Shown piece by piece: positions 1-8,620 of a DNA stretch of 64,000 nucleotides. A model generated the notes under the pieces. It was not told the origin of the DNA. It saw nothing but the letters and a program-made list of their open reading frames with translations, and did no database searches. Every line of letters starts with the position of its first letter. Positions within the stretch are counted from its first letter, which is position 1. Source of the stretch: Planomonospora sp. ID67723 (GTDB lineage Bacteria > Actinomycetota > Actinomycetes > Streptosporangiales > Streptosporangiaceae); NCBI RefSeq assembly GCF_015711605.1, contig NZ_JABTEZ010000001.1, positions 186,001 through 250,000 of the forward strand, written 5' to 3'. Made by a program: the position numbers and the translations under genes.

Positions 1-877
1 CATGCTGGGCGCGGCCTGTGCCGTCAAGTGGTCGGGCGTCTTCTTCCTGCTCGCCTTCGCCGTCATGTCCCTGGTCTGGGACGCCGGCGCCCGGCGCGCC
101 GTCGGCCTGCGCAGGCCGTACACCGGGGCGCTGAACAAGGACGCACCCACCGCGCTCCTGGCGATGAGCCTGATCCCCGCCGTCACCTACGTCGCCTCCT
201 GGGCGGGCTGGTTCGCCACCCCGAACGGATGGGGGCGCAACTGGGCGCAGGCGACCTCGCAGGGGCCGTTCTTCTTCGTCTTCGACTCGGCCCGCTCGTG
301 GCTGGCCTACCACTTCCAGATCCTCGACTTCCACAACGGCCTGTCGACCCCGCACGCCTACCAGTCCGAGCCCTGGCAGTGGCCGCTGCTGCTGCGCCCG
401 GTGGCGTTCTACTACGAGTCGGTCAAGCCCGGCTGCGGGGACGCCAACGGCTGCTCCCAGGCGGTGCTCGGGGTCGGCACCCCGGTCATCTGGTTCGGCG
501 CCATCGCCGCGCTGATCGCGATGATCGCCTGGTACGTGGCCACCCGCGACTGGCGGGCCGGGGCCGTGCTGCTGGCCTACGCCGCGGGCTGGCTGCCCTG
601 GTTCTACTACGCGATCGCGCACAACCGGACGATGTTCCTGTTCTACGCGGTCCCGATGATCCCGTTCATGATCCTGGCGATCGTGCTCGCCGCCGGGCTG
701 GTCATCGGCCCGGCCGGCGCCCCGCCGCGGCGGCGCATGATCGGGGCGGGGGTCGCGGGGGCGTTCATGCTCCTGGCGCTGGTCAACTTCTGGTGGCTCT
801 ACCCGGTGCTCACCGCGGAGAGCATCCCGTACGTGGACTGGCACGCTCGCATGCTCTTCAAGAAGGGCTGGATCTGA
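1..877 (+). CDS. Protein O-mannosyltransferase (dolichyl-phosphate-mannose type), C-terminal part
   Basis: The reading frame is open from the left edge, so the N-terminus is missing; the first ATG at position 2 is internal. About 291 residues are visible. They show the C-terminal multi-pass membrane half of the PMT family: long hydrophobic segments near residues 1-25, 45-70, 155-185, 190-215 and 220-270, and the tryptophan-rich loop of actinobacterial PMTs (SWAGWF, NPW-like EPWQWP). Actinobacterial PMTs transfer mannose from polyprenyl-phosphate-mannose to secreted proteins at the outer face of the membrane. The family call is confident; the catalytic Asp-Glu loop lies outside the window. Confidence 0.85.
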   Translation, partial: MLGAACAVKWSGVFFLLAFAVMSLVWDAGARRAVGLRRPYTGALNKDAPTALLAMSLIPAVTYVASWAGWFATPNGWGRNWAQATSQGPFFFVFDSARSWLAYHFQILDFHNGLSTPHAYQSEPWQWPLLLRPVAFYYESVKPGCGDANGCSQAVLGVGTPVIWFGAIAALIAMIAWYVATRDWRAGAVLLAYAAGWLPWFYYAIAHNRTMFLFYAVPMIPFMILAIVLAAGLVIGPAGAPPRRRMIGAGVAGAFMLLALVNFWWLYPVLTAESIPYVDWHARMLFKKGWI

Positions 878-987
878 CCGTTCGCATACGAGCCGCTTAG
901 AGCTGATTTCGTAGGGTAGGCGACGTGCGCGATCCACTACGTCACGTTCATCGTCAGGGCAGGCCGTCATACGGCAGACTGCGGGGC

Positions 988-2202
988 ATGCCTGCACCGG
1001 ACGTGGCTGTGCTCCTGCTCGAGATGGAGCGCTCCGAACCCGACTACGCCGAACACGCCCGGAGCGCGATCGAGTGGCTCACCGGCGGCGAGCCGCTGGA
1101 GACGATCACCGAGCTCAACGTGTGCGAGTTCCTGTGGTACACGCTGCCCACCAAGGTGAGCGGCGACCGCCCCGTGATCGCCCACGCGCTGGGAAGACTG
1201 CTGCTGCGCGGCGGGCTGGAGCGCTACGCCGCGCTCTGCGTCGCCCCCGTGACCTCGCAGATCCTGCGCACCTACGCCCGCTCCGGTGAGGACGCGGGCC
1301 TGGCCGCCTACCAGGCGGCGCTGGACGCCACGGGGGTGCTCCCGCCCGACGTGCCGGAACTGCGGTGGAGCTCCATCATGGGCCCGGAGGAGCTGGGCGC
1401 GCACGGCGCCTGCTCAGCCGCGCTGGAGCTCGCCATCGTCTCCGGCGAGCTCGCCCCCGAGTCCTCCGACGACCGCGCGATCCTGACCCGCCACTGGCTC
1501 ACCACGCCCCGCGCCGAACTGGGCGGGGACAACTGGCTCCACCGGGTGCAGGGCGAGCGGCTGAACCGCTGGGTGCTGGGCCGGGGCACGGCCTGGCGCG
1601 AGCTGGCCCAGCCGTTCGAGGTCCGCCTGCACGCTCCGATCCCCGCTCCGGACGGCGACTGCCTGGACGCCCTGCGCCGCGTGCTCCGGCTGGGCCTGCG
1701 GCCCGGCGGGATCCCGCTGACGCCGGAGGGCGACCCCGTCCGCCCGGTGCTTTCCGGGGACCGGTGGAGCGACGAGGAGCTGGACGCGGCCCTGGAGGCC
1801 GCGCAGGAGATGGAGGCGCTGCACCGCACCGGCCACGCGCTGGCGACCACCGCAGGCGGGCGGCGGCTGCTCGACGACCCGGAACTGCTCTGGGAGGCCG
1901 CCACGGCCACGCTGCTGGCGCCGGTGGCCCGGGAGCACGACTTCGGGGCCTCCGCCCGGGAGGTGGCGCTCATGCTGCTGGCGGACGGCCGGCCCGCCGA
2001 CAGCGAGAGCGTGATCTCCGTGATCGGCTGCGAGGAGTGGCGGCGGCAGGACCTCGACGCCTCCCTGGCCGAGCTGACCCGCCGGCTGGGCGCCTTCGGC
2101 CTGCGGTCGGGAGCCGGGCTCACCTCCGTGGGGCGCTCCGCTGCCCTGGCCGCCCTGCGCGGCCACGCCCTGCGCCCCCGCCGGTACGTCAGCATGGGCT
2201 GA
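988..2202 (+). CDS. Hypothetical protein, about 404 aa
   Basis: I do not recognise a family. The protein is acidic, Leu/Ala/Glu-rich, predicted largely helical and soluble, without signal peptide or membrane segment. The frame is open from 925, but the ATG at 988 is preferred because it follows a purine-rich GGCAGACTGCGGGG stretch and begins a normal hydrophobic-core sequence (PAPDVAVLLLEME). Third-position GC is very high through the end, supporting a real gene. It sits alone between the mannosyltransferase and an AI-2E family gene, so context suggests no role. Confidence 0.7.
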   Translation: MPAPDVAVLLLEMERSEPDYAEHARSAIEWLTGGEPLETITELNVCEFLWYTLPTKVSGDRPVIAHALGRLLLRGGLERYAALCVAPVTSQILRTYARSGEDAGLAAYQAALDATGVLPPDVPELRWSSIMGPEELGAHGACSAALELAIVSGELAPESSDDRAILTRHWLTTPRAELGGDNWLHRVQGERLNRWVLGRGTAWRELAQPFEVRLHAPIPAPDGDCLDALRRVLRLGLRPGGIPLTPEGDPVRPVLSGDRWSDEELDAALEAAQEMEALHRTGHALATTAGGRRLLDDPELLWEAATATLLAPVAREHDFGASAREVALMLLADGRPADSESVISVIGCEEWRRQDLDASLAELTRRLGAFGLRSGAGLTSVGRSAALAALRGHALRPRRYVSMG

Positions 2203-2371
2203 AGCCGTGCCGCGCCTCTCCGAAGCGGGCCGTACGGCGGGCAGGCCGTACAGTGAGCGGATCACGTGGCGAGCAGGCCGCGCGATCCGCCCGCCGGGAG
2301 CGTGCCGCCACCCGCACCGTGGTTTCCCTCTTGTCCGACTGTTTCCCCCGAGACGAGGGCAGTGAAAGATC

Positions 2372-3670
2372 GTGCCCGAACCCATCACCCCCGGTGGAGC
2401 TCCCGCACCGGAGCCGTCGGAAGCCTCCACGGCCTCCGTTCCGGAGTCCCCCGCCCCCTCCGCTGAACCGGCTCCCGCCCCGATCCCCGGGCCGGCCGCC
2501 GGACCGACCCTCACCTCGGCCGGCCCCCTGCCCGCTCCGGGCGAGGCCGAGTCGGTCCCGGCCCCCGCGGCCCCTCTGCCCGGCCCCTCGGGAACCCCCT
2601 TCGACATGACCGTCGCCGACGGGCCCTTCGGGCGCCCGGGCCGGTCGCTGCGGGGCAGCCCGTTCGTCTTCGGCTTCACCGCAGCCCTGGGCGTGCTCAC
2701 CGCCTGGTGGCTGGTGCAGGCCGTCGCGAGCGCGGGCTCGATGATCATCCTGATCGTGGTCTCGCTCTTCCTCGCCGTCGGCCTGAACCCGGCCGTCGAG
2801 GCCCTCCAGCGGCGCAACCTGTCACGCCTGCTCGCGATCACGGTGGTCTTCCTCGGCGTCATCGCGCTCTTCGTCGTCTTCGGGCTGGCGGTCGTACCTC
2901 CCCTGACCACGCAGTTCACCCAGTTCGTGGACAACGTCCCGCAGTACGTCCAGGAACTGCAGAACAACAGGATCATCCGCGACCTCGACCAGCGCTTCCA
3001 GTTGCTGGAGAAGCTCCAGCAGTACGTCACCAGCGGCGACTTCGGCACCCAGATGTTCGGCGGCGTGCTCGGCCTGGGCTCGGTCCTGCTCGGCGCGGTC
3101 TTCAACTCGCTGACGGTGCTGGTGCTCACCCTCTACTTCCTCGGCTCGCTCACCTCCATCAAGGAGATGGGCTACCGCCTGGTCCCCCGGTCCCGCAGGA
3201 CCCGCACCCGGCTGCTCGGCGACGAGATCATCCAGCGGATCGGCGGCTACGTCGCCGGGAACCTGATCGTCTCGCTGATCGCCGGGGTGACGACCTTCAC
3301 CTTCCTGAGCATCATGCGGGTGCCGTACGCACTGGCCCTCGCCCTGATCGTGGCCCTGACCGACCTGATCCCGATGGTGGGCGCCTTCATCGGCGCGGGC
3401 GTGGCCTCGCTCGTCGGGTTCTTCGTCTCCCCCACGGTCGGCATCGTGTGCGTCGTCTTCTTCACCCTCTACCAGCAGGTCGAGAACTACCTGATCGCCC
3501 CGAAGGTCATGCTGAGCTCGGTGGACGTCCCACCGCTGGCCACGGTCGTCAGCGCGCTGCTCGGCGGCGCGCTGCTCGGCGTGGTCGGCGCGCTGCTCGG
3601 CATCCCGATGGCCGCCGCCGTCCTGCTCATCCTGCGCGAGGTGGTCCTGCCCCGCCAGGAACGCCTCTGA
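2372..3670 (+). CDS. AI-2E family transporter (permease)
   Basis: The 432-aa protein begins at GTG 2372. The first ~90 residues are a Pro/Ala/Glu-rich cytoplasmic tail. Then follow seven to eight hydrophobic segments typical of the AI-2E/PerM family (PF01594): a paired N-terminal hairpin near residues 105-180, a soluble helical stretch with the family-typical VPPLTTQFTQFVDNVPQYV, and a C-terminal membrane bundle containing ALIVALTDLIPMVGAFIGA and the GIPMAAAVLLI end. Members export diverse small molecules or act in Na+/H+ exchange; the name from E. coli TqsA does not imply autoinducer transport here. The long Pro-rich tail is common in actinobacterial members. Confidence 0.85.
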   Translation: MPEPITPGGAPAPEPSEASTASVPESPAPSAEPAPAPIPGPAAGPTLTSAGPLPAPGEAESVPAPAAPLPGPSGTPFDMTVADGPFGRPGRSLRGSPFVFGFTAALGVLTAWWLVQAVASAGSMIILIVVSLFLAVGLNPAVEALQRRNLSRLLAITVVFLGVIALFVVFGLAVVPPLTTQFTQFVDNVPQYVQELQNNRIIRDLDQRFQLLEKLQQYVTSGDFGTQMFGGVLGLGSVLLGAVFNSLTVLVLTLYFLGSLTSIKEMGYRLVPRSRRTRTRLLGDEIIQRIGGYVAGNLIVSLIAGVTTFTFLSIMRVPYALALALIVALTDLIPMVGAFIGAGVASLVGFFVSPTVGIVCVVFFTLYQQVENYLIAPKVMLSSVDVPPLATVVSALLGGALLGVVGALLGIPMAAAVLLILREVVLPRQERL

Positions 3671-3728
3671 CCCGGTGCGGACACGGCGGCTCGCAGGCGC
3701 CCCTCGCCGGAGACGGCCCGCGCCACCA

Positions 3729-3764
<36 letters not shown>

Positions 3765-3820
3765 GAGCCTGCCGGGCCGAGGGCCGAAGCGCACAAGTCA
3801 ACTGCAAGAAGCCCTCAACG

Positions 3821-3934
3821 GTGGGGCGCCACGACCTCGCCTTCGTGCTGTTCGAGCGCAACCTCGCCATGCGGGAGCGGATCCTGGGCCCCGGCGACCC
3901 CGACACCGAACTCAGCCGGAGCACCTTCGGCGGG
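3821..3934 (+). pseudogene. Remnant of a TPR protein (kinesin-light-chain-like repeat)
   Basis: One frame reads NLAMRERILGPGDPDTELS followed by RSTFGG, which matches the repeat consensus of actinobacterial NB-ARC/TPR proteins (LA-x-RERVLGPDHPDT-x-x-SRNNLA). Only about one repeat is recognisable, with no start or downstream continuation, so this is a decayed fragment. The rest of 3671-4120 shows only the hexanucleotide repeat and no supported gene. Confidence 0.55.
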
Positions 3935-4120
3935 TGCTGGGATCCGATCATCCGCTCAGCGTGGCCGTACAGGCCGACCTCGACGAGGTCCGGGCGGCCG
4001 GTCACCCATAGCGGAGCCGCCGGGCCGATGACCGCCTCCGGTCGTACCCGCGTGTTCGCCGCCTGCCCCGCCTCGGGAGCGGGGTGCCGGGCGGGGAAGG
4101 CGGCGATCCGCGTCGGCCGG

Positions 4121-4498
4121 TCACATCCGCTGCACGTATTCGGCCCGCCACTCCGGCGACGGATCCGCGTTCAGTTCCGTCCAGTATTCCCGGCCGGTGA
4201 CGATCTTCCCGTCCCGGACCGTCCAGAACGACGCCACCCGGTGCACGCCCATCTCCTCGTGCGGGACCTCGACCTCGGAGACCACCGTCTCCCCGTCCGC
4301 GACGACGCGCAGCACCTTGATCGACCACCCTTCCGGGTACTCCGCGTTGACGCGCACGAAGTTCTCCCGGCCCACGATCCGCTCGCCGCTGGCCGGCCAC
4401 TCCACGACCAGCTCGTCGGCCAGCAGTTCACCGAGCCCCTGCCAGTCGCGCGCCTGCATGCGGTCCCACAGTTGATGAACAATTCGCGAGGGTTCCAT
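4121..4498 (-). CDS. NTF2-like / SnoaL-fold protein
   Basis: This 125-aa protein has the NTF2 superfamily layout: an N-terminal helix pair (IVHQLWDRMQARDWQGLGELLADEL), then strands with EW, VGRENFVRVN, and a final VRDGKIVTGREYWTEL. That last motif is typical of SnoaL-like domain proteins (nuclear transport factor 2 family). Such stand-alone proteins may be small isomerases or hydrolases, or ligand binders; the substrate cannot be told. It is a single gene transcribed leftward, 96 bp past the start of the SMP-30-like gene's 3' end. Confidence 0.8.
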   Translation of the reverse strand: MEPSRIVHQLWDRMQARDWQGLGELLADELVVEWPASGERIVGRENFVRVNAEYPEGWSIKVLRVVADGETVVSEVEVPHEEMGVHRVASFWTVRDGKIVTGREYWTELNADPSPEWRAEYVQRM

Positions 4499-4594
4499 GG
4501 CTACGCATCCTGGCAGACCCGGCCGACACCGACGTTTCCGGCCGAGGAGAGGCGGTACGGCCGGCGAGGGCGGACCGTCCGGGCCCGCAGCGGC

Positions 4595-5650
4595 TCAGAC
4601 GCCGCGCACGGCGGCGACGGTGAACGGCGTCTGCGGGGTGCCCTCCCCCAGGGGGCCGCCCTTGTCGAACTGCGAGCGGACCACGTAGAGCGTCCCGCGG
4701 GCGCGCACCAGCGTCGTCGGGATCTGCAGCGCCTCGTCGGTCACCCGCCGCTCCACCCGGGCCGAGGAGCTGTCCCCGGCGATCCGCCACCGGCTGATGG
4801 TGTTGGTGGTGTTGTGGACGACCCAGAGCCTGCCGTTCTGCAGTTCCAGCCCGTCGGCGTGGATCATGTCGCCGCCGTGCAGGGCGACCCGGCGGATCGC
4901 GCCCGAGACGAGGTCGAGGCGGTAGAGGTCGCCGCCGGTCATGTCCACGGTCAGCAGGTGGCGTCCGGACGGGTCGGCGACGATCCCGTTCAGGGTGAAC
5001 GCGTCGGGCGCGTGCGCGTCGAGGACACCGCCCAGGTCGAAACGGGGGGTGAGCTCCACGGACTCGCCGCCCGCCCCGGCCAGCTGGTCGGGGGTGACCT
5101 GGTAGACCAGGGCCCGGACGCTGTCCGTCAGGTAGGCGCCGCCGTCCGGGGTGACGGCGAGATCGTTGACGAAGCGCGCGTCCTTCCCGGGCACCTCGAA
5201 GCGGGCCAGCAGGCGGCGGCTGCGCGTGTCGTACACGGAGACTCCGGTGGTGGAGTCGGTCACCCAGAGCCGTCCGAACCGGTCCACCTTCAGCCCGTTC
5301 GCGGTGTGGCGGCCGTCCGCGCCCGCAGGCAGGAAGATCTGGGCCGTTCGCCGCCCCGGGGTCATCTTGAAGACCGTGCCGTCGGCGAACGACCCGGCGT
5401 AGAGGTCGCCGGTACGCGGGTCGACGGCGATGCCCTCGGGGTAGACGCGGTCACCCGGGAGCTCGTACGCCGTGGAGACGCGGGGGCGCGTCCCGAGGCC
5501 TGCCGGCACGGACGGGACGGCCGCCGTGACCCCGGTGGCCGTGACCCCGGTGGCCGTGGCGACCGGGGCCGCCTGGGCGGCCGGGGCGCAGAAGAGGGCG
5601 GCGGCGAGAGCGGCGGTCGCGAGGGCGACGGAATGGCGGGCTCGAGGCAT
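4595..5650 (-). CDS. Secreted SMP-30/gluconolactonase-like beta-propeller protein
   Basis: The protein has an N-terminal signal peptide (basic MPRARHS, hydrophobic Ala/Leu core, AQA cleavage site) and then repeated beta-propeller strands such as YPEGIAVDPRTGDLYAGS, NGLKVDRFGRLWVTDS and VNDLAVTPDGGAYLTDS. These are typical of the SMP-30/gluconolactonase/LRE-like family. It probably acts outside the membrane as a lactonase-like or sugar-binding protein. The start at 5650 is preferred over one seven codons upstream because GGAGAA sits six bases before it. It is divergent from a MarR gene across a paired inverted-repeat operator, which makes MarR control likely. Confidence 0.8.
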   Translation of the reverse strand: MPRARHSVALATAALAAALFCAPAAQAAPVATATGVTATGVTAAVPSVPAGLGTRPRVSTAYELPGDRVYPEGIAVDPRTGDLYAGSFADGTVFKMTPGRRTAQIFLPAGADGRHTANGLKVDRFGRLWVTDSTTGVSVYDTRSRRLLARFEVPGKDARFVNDLAVTPDGGAYLTDSVRALVYQVTPDQLAGAGGESVELTPRFDLGGVLDAHAPDAFTLNGIVADPSGRHLLTVDMTGGDLYRLDLVSGAIRRVALHGGDMIHADGLELQNGRLWVVHNTTNTISRWRIAGDSSSARVERRVTDEALQIPTTLVRARGTLYVVRSQFDKGGPLGEGTPQTPFTVAAVRGV

Positions 5651-5674
5651 GGTACTTCTCCGTTCAACCACTCA

Positions 5675-5738
5675 TTGACGATAGAGGTCTATCTATACAA
5701 TGAAGTCACACTAGCATTAGACCTCTAATATCCGTCAA
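5675..5738. promoter_or_regulatory. Divergent promoter with paired inverted operators (MarR sites)
   Basis: Between the divergent SMP-30-like and MarR genes, ttgacgatagaggtctat (5675-5692) reappears inverted as attagacctctaatatccgtcaa (5715-5737). Each arm carries an imperfect palindrome built on TAGAGGTCTA and begins with a TTGACG -35-like hexamer pointing toward the other gene. TACAAT at 5696-5701 is -10-like but only 15 bp from TTGACG. The symmetry suggests one regulator covering both promoters. Confidence 0.65.
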
Positions 5739-5771
5739 CGTACGAACCTTCTAGGCCGTTAACATGCAGAG

Positions 5772-6251
5772 ATGACCTCGATGCCGCTCCCGGAGCGCCT
5801 GGGCTCCCATCTCAAGCGCGCCGAGCAGGCGCTCAGCGCGGCCAAGCACGCCGCACTGAAGCCGGCTCACCTGACGGTGTCGCAATACGCGGCGCTGCTG
5901 TACCTGTCGCAGAATCCCGGCATCTCGGCCGCCGCGCTCGCCCGGGCGTGCGCCGTCACCCCGCCGACCATGAACACCGTGCTCAAGAACCTCCAGGAGA
6001 ACGGCCTGATCGAGCGCACCCCGCACGAATGGCACAAGAACATCCTGGAGACCCGGCTCACCGAGAAGGGCGAGCGGATACTGGCCGACGGGGACGTCCG
6101 CGCGGTGCGGGTCGAGCGGGGGCTCGCCGCGGAGTTCAGCGCGGAGGAGCGGGAGACGCTGATCGCCCTGCTGGGCCGCTGCACCGAGTTCCTCCAGACC
6201 GCCCGCCCGGACCAGACGGGCGGGGCCGAAACCCGGTCGGATCCTTCCTGA
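5772..6251 (+). CDS. MarR family transcriptional regulator
   Basis: The 159-aa protein has a MarR winged-helix domain: helix 1 region LGSHLKRAEQALSAAKHAAL, HTH region GISAAALARACAVTPPTMNTVLKNL near residues 52-78, and the wing with LIERTPHEWHKNILETRLTEKGERIL. The start at 5772 is the first ATG; 5781 is an alternative. It is divergent from the secreted propeller gene and probably binds the paired operator between them as a ligand-responsive repressor. The ligand is unknown. Confidence 0.88.
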   Translation: MTSMPLPERLGSHLKRAEQALSAAKHAALKPAHLTVSQYAALLYLSQNPGISAAALARACAVTPPTMNTVLKNLQENGLIERTPHEWHKNILETRLTEKGERILADGDVRAVRVERGLAAEFSAEERETLIALLGRCTEFLQTARPDQTGGAETRSDPS

Positions 6252-6275
6252 GCCTTCCTGACGCCCGATCCGGAG

Positions 6276-6749
6276 TCAGCCTCGGTGGTCGCGCCAGACG
6301 GACACGCCCGGCGAGGTCTCCTCGACTTCGCTCGGCCAGGTCTGCCGGACCCGCTCGAGGCGGTCACGGTGATCGGAGACCCATCCCTCGGCCAGCCGTA
6401 CCGGTATGCGGACCCAGGCTCCGGACGCGGGATGGTCCTTCACGGTCACCACCGCCCCGCCCGACTGCCCGCTCGGCTGGATCACGACTTCGGGGGTGCG
6501 GCCGCCGTCCATCCAGCAGATCTCCTGCCCGGCGGCCAGCGAATCGAGGGCGCTCACCCAGTCGTCCAGGTCCTCGGGGAGGAGGCAGAGGGCCAGGCTC
6601 CCACCGGCGAACCCGCTCGTCACGACGAGTTCGGCATCGAGGTAGTCGTGGCCGGACAGCGCACCGGCCCGGTGCCGGCCGAGGACCTTCACGACGAGAC
6701 CGTTCTCCTCATCAGCCAGATGGATGAGTTCGAGGACCCCTTCGCCCAT
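6276..6749 (-). CDS. DUF5959 family protein
   Basis: The 157-aa acidic protein matches the DUF5959 pattern of actinobacteria: ELIHLADEENGLVVKVLGR, YLDAELVVTSGFAGGSLALCL, LDDWVSALDSLAAGQEICWMDGGRTP and a C-terminal strand-rich part. The function is unknown; family members are small soluble beta-rich proteins. The start at 6749 (MGEG) is chosen over an upstream one at 6806 because a GGAAGGGAG ribosome-binding sequence lies just before it. Its 3' end faces the MarR gene, 24 bp apart. Confidence 0.75.
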   Translation of the reverse strand: MGEGVLELIHLADEENGLVVKVLGRHRAGALSGHDYLDAELVVTSGFAGGSLALCLLPEDLDDWVSALDSLAAGQEICWMDGGRTPEVVIQPSGQSGGAVVTVKDHPASGAWVRIPVRLAEGWVSDHRDRLERVRQTWPSEVEETSPGVSVWRDHRG

Positions 6750-6965
6750 CGCGGTCTCCCTTCCACCGCCGCATGTCCGCAGTCCCCGGAAGATCGGAAG
6801 AGCCACTCCCGGCCGCCGAGAACGGCTCTTGACCCTAGCGGAGACGAAGGGCTCCGCGCCTCCGGCCCCTCCGGGGCGAACGCGTCAGAGGAGAACCGAG
6901 ACCGGGGCGTCATGACATTGGAGGAATCACTAAATTCAGCCCACCTTGATCGATAGCCTGAGGAG

Positions 6966-7709
6966 ATGCGCGATCCGGACCTGTTCATGCAGTTGGTGGC
7001 CGTCGACGAGGACACGGCTCCACGGGGCGACTTCTATCCCTTCGCCCTGCCGGTGGTCAAGGCCCTGCGACAGCGGGGCGGGATCGTGCTCCGCACCCCC
7101 GTGACGTTCCTCGCCGGGGACAACGGCACGGGGAAGTCCACGCTCATTGAGGCCATCGCGGTCGCGGCCGGGCTCAACCCCGAGGGCGGCAGCGGCGACT
7201 TCGACTTCGCCACCCGGGCCAGCGAGTCCGATCTCGGCCGGCACCTACGCCTGGCGTGGTCGACCGTACCGGGCAACCGCCCGGCGTTCGCCTTCTTCCT
7301 TCGCGCCGAGACCTACTACAACGTGGCCACCGAGATGGAGCGCCATCTCGGCCATCTGACCTACAACGGCCACAGCCCGCACGAGCGCTCCCACGGTCAG
7401 AGCTTTCTCGACGTGGTTCTGGGCAGGTTCGAGCCGCGCGGGCTGTACTTGATGGACGAACCGGAGTCCGCGCTGTCGGCAGGCGGGCAGCTCACCCTGC
7501 TCGCTCGGATCATGGAGCTGACCGCGCAAGGCTCCCAGTTCATCGTGGCCACGCACTCGCCCATCCTGATGGCCCTGCCCGGCGCTGACATCTACGACGT
7601 CACCGACATGCAGCGGATCGGCTACACCGACACCGACAGCTACCAGATCACCAGGGGCTTCCTCGACGCACCCGAACGTTACCTGCGCCACCTGCGCCCC
7701 CAGCCGTGA
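6966..7709 (+). CDS. AAA family ATPase (small ABC/Rad50-type, stand-alone)
   Basis: The 247-aa protein has a Walker A motif GDNGTGKST at residues 51-59, a signature-like SHGQSF near 142-147, Walker B GLYLMDEPE near 159-167, and an H-loop ATHSPILM. This is the compact ABC-type ATPase layout of COG3910 proteins. It has no membrane domain or long coiled coil, so it is not a transporter or SMC. Relatives occur alone or in conflict modules; no effector neighbour is visible here, only an integrase remnant. GAGGAG precedes the start. Confidence 0.75.
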   Translation: MRDPDLFMQLVAVDEDTAPRGDFYPFALPVVKALRQRGGIVLRTPVTFLAGDNGTGKSTLIEAIAVAAGLNPEGGSGDFDFATRASESDLGRHLRLAWSTVPGNRPAFAFFLRAETYYNVATEMERHLGHLTYNGHSPHERSHGQSFLDVVLGRFEPRGLYLMDEPESALSAGGQLTLLARIMELTAQGSQFIVATHSPILMALPGADIYDVTDMQRIGYTDTDSYQITRGFLDAPERYLRHLRPQP

Positions 7710-7831
7710 CGTCGGGGGCGCGAGCTTCACCGTCGGAGGCCGTGACTCCGGGCCGGTTGCGGTTTCGCCCTGCCCGGCGACTGACTCCTCGCCGGCTCCG
7801 GCCCGCGGGCACCCCCGGGAAACCGTACGAC

Positions 7832-8010
7832 TCCGGTGTCCCCCGGAGAACATCTCCCGCCTGGTCGGCCGCGGCAACACCCCGGCGGCGGAAACCGTCT
7901 GCCGCAAGCAGCTCCGCTCAGTGCTTCCGGCAGGCGCAGAGGCCATGGACAAGCCCTTCCCGACGGAGGCTAGGATCGCCACGATCCGAACAAAGCACCC
8001 AAAGGGTTAA
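7832..8010 (+). pseudogene. Remnant of the C-terminus of a tyrosine site-specific integrase
   Basis: Translation in the frame ending at TAA 8008-8010 gives SGVPPENISRLVGRGNTPAAE, then TVCRKQLRSVLPAGAEAMDK. This matches the C-terminal tail of actinobacterial phage/ICE integrases (GVP-x-EEISRLVGHSST-x-TTE-x-VYRKQLRPV-x-x-GAE-x-MD). The active-site histidine context (VGHSS) and the catalytic tyrosine (VYR) are lost: RG and VCR replace them. Nothing upstream continues the domain. The rest of 7710-7831 holds nothing recognisable. Confidence 0.7.
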
Positions 8011-8012
8011 AA

Positions 8013-8405
8013 ATGTGGCCATTTAGAAGAAAAAGGCATGACCAAGTTGATCTGGAGGAGCGGTCACCGCAACTGGGGATCAAGTACAAGGACTTGATGG
8101 TGATGCATCGGCTCACCAAGGCAGGAGCCGATCTTGAGCAACCGCGTCATGTGATCTTCTACCTGTACGCCCCCACCCTCGATGCCGCTCAGAGCATCGC
8201 CAAAGAGGCCCACGGCGCCGGCTACGGCTTGTACGCCGAGGTCGGGAAGCCCTCTCCGGAGACTCCGGGCAGTTGGCCGGTGACCTGTGAAGCGAACGCG
8301 GTGATCTCACCCGGCTTCGTGCGGGAGACGGGTGATCTGTTCGACGACCTGGCCGCTCGCCATCACGGCGAGTACGACGGCTGGGAGGCCGCAGCCACTC
8401 CGTGA
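8013..8405 (+). CDS. RraB-like ribonuclease E inhibitor family protein
   Basis: The 130-aa protein fits the RraB family fold (PF06877): LTKAGADLEQPRHVIFYLYAP, DAAQSIAKEAHGAGYGLYAE, and the conserved tail TGDLFDDLAARHHGEYDGWEAA. RraB of E. coli binds RNase E; in actinobacteria the family is mostly uncharacterised, and many members sit next to toxins or mobile genes. The start follows AAAGGG by seven bases. Codon use is less GC-biased than neighbours, and it begins three bases after the integrase remnant's stop, so it may be cargo of a former integrative element. Confidence 0.75.
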   Translation: MWPFRRKRHDQVDLEERSPQLGIKYKDLMVMHRLTKAGADLEQPRHVIFYLYAPTLDAAQSIAKEAHGAGYGLYAEVGKPSPETPGSWPVTCEANAVISPGFVRETGDLFDDLAARHHGEYDGWEAAATP

Positions 8406-8441
8406 GCGGTAGTCACTCAAGCGGTTACCCGGCGACGCAGA

Positions 8442-8471
8442 AGGCCGCTCCCGATCTCTCGGAAGCGGCCT
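8442..8471. terminator. Hairpin terminator between rraB-like gene and tRNA-Ala
   Basis: aggccgctcccga and tcggaagcggcct form a 13-bp stem with one mismatch around a four-base loop. It lies between two convergent transcription units and could serve both. There is no clear T-run, as is common in high-GC actinobacteria. Confidence 0.65.
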
Positions 8472-8481
8472 CTGACCTGGG

Positions 8482-8555
8482 TGGAGATGAGGGGATTCGA
8501 ACCCCTGACCCCTTCGATGCGAACGAAGTGCGCTACCGGACTGCGCTACATCCCC
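8482..8555 (-). tRNA. tRNA-Ala (anticodon CGC)
   Basis: On the minus strand GGGGATG pairs with CATCTCC in the acceptor stem. The anticodon arm is CTTCG-TTCGCAT-CGAAG with anticodon CGC, and the T arm contains GGTTCGAATCCCC. The discriminator base is A and the encoded 3' bases are CCC rather than CCA. An integrase remnant lies about 470 bp from its 3' side, so it may have been an attachment site. Confidence 0.95.
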
Positions 8556-8620
8556 AAGACGTGCTCTAGGTTAGCAAACATCCAAGGGCGTTCGCGCCAT
8601 AGGCCCGCCGATCATGTGAC

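Noticed and set aside
1308-3129. Long antisense frames opposite the hypothetical and AI-2E genes
   Set aside because: They are Arg/Pro/Gly-rich, lack ribosome-binding sites and mirror strong genes; this is expected from high third-position GC.
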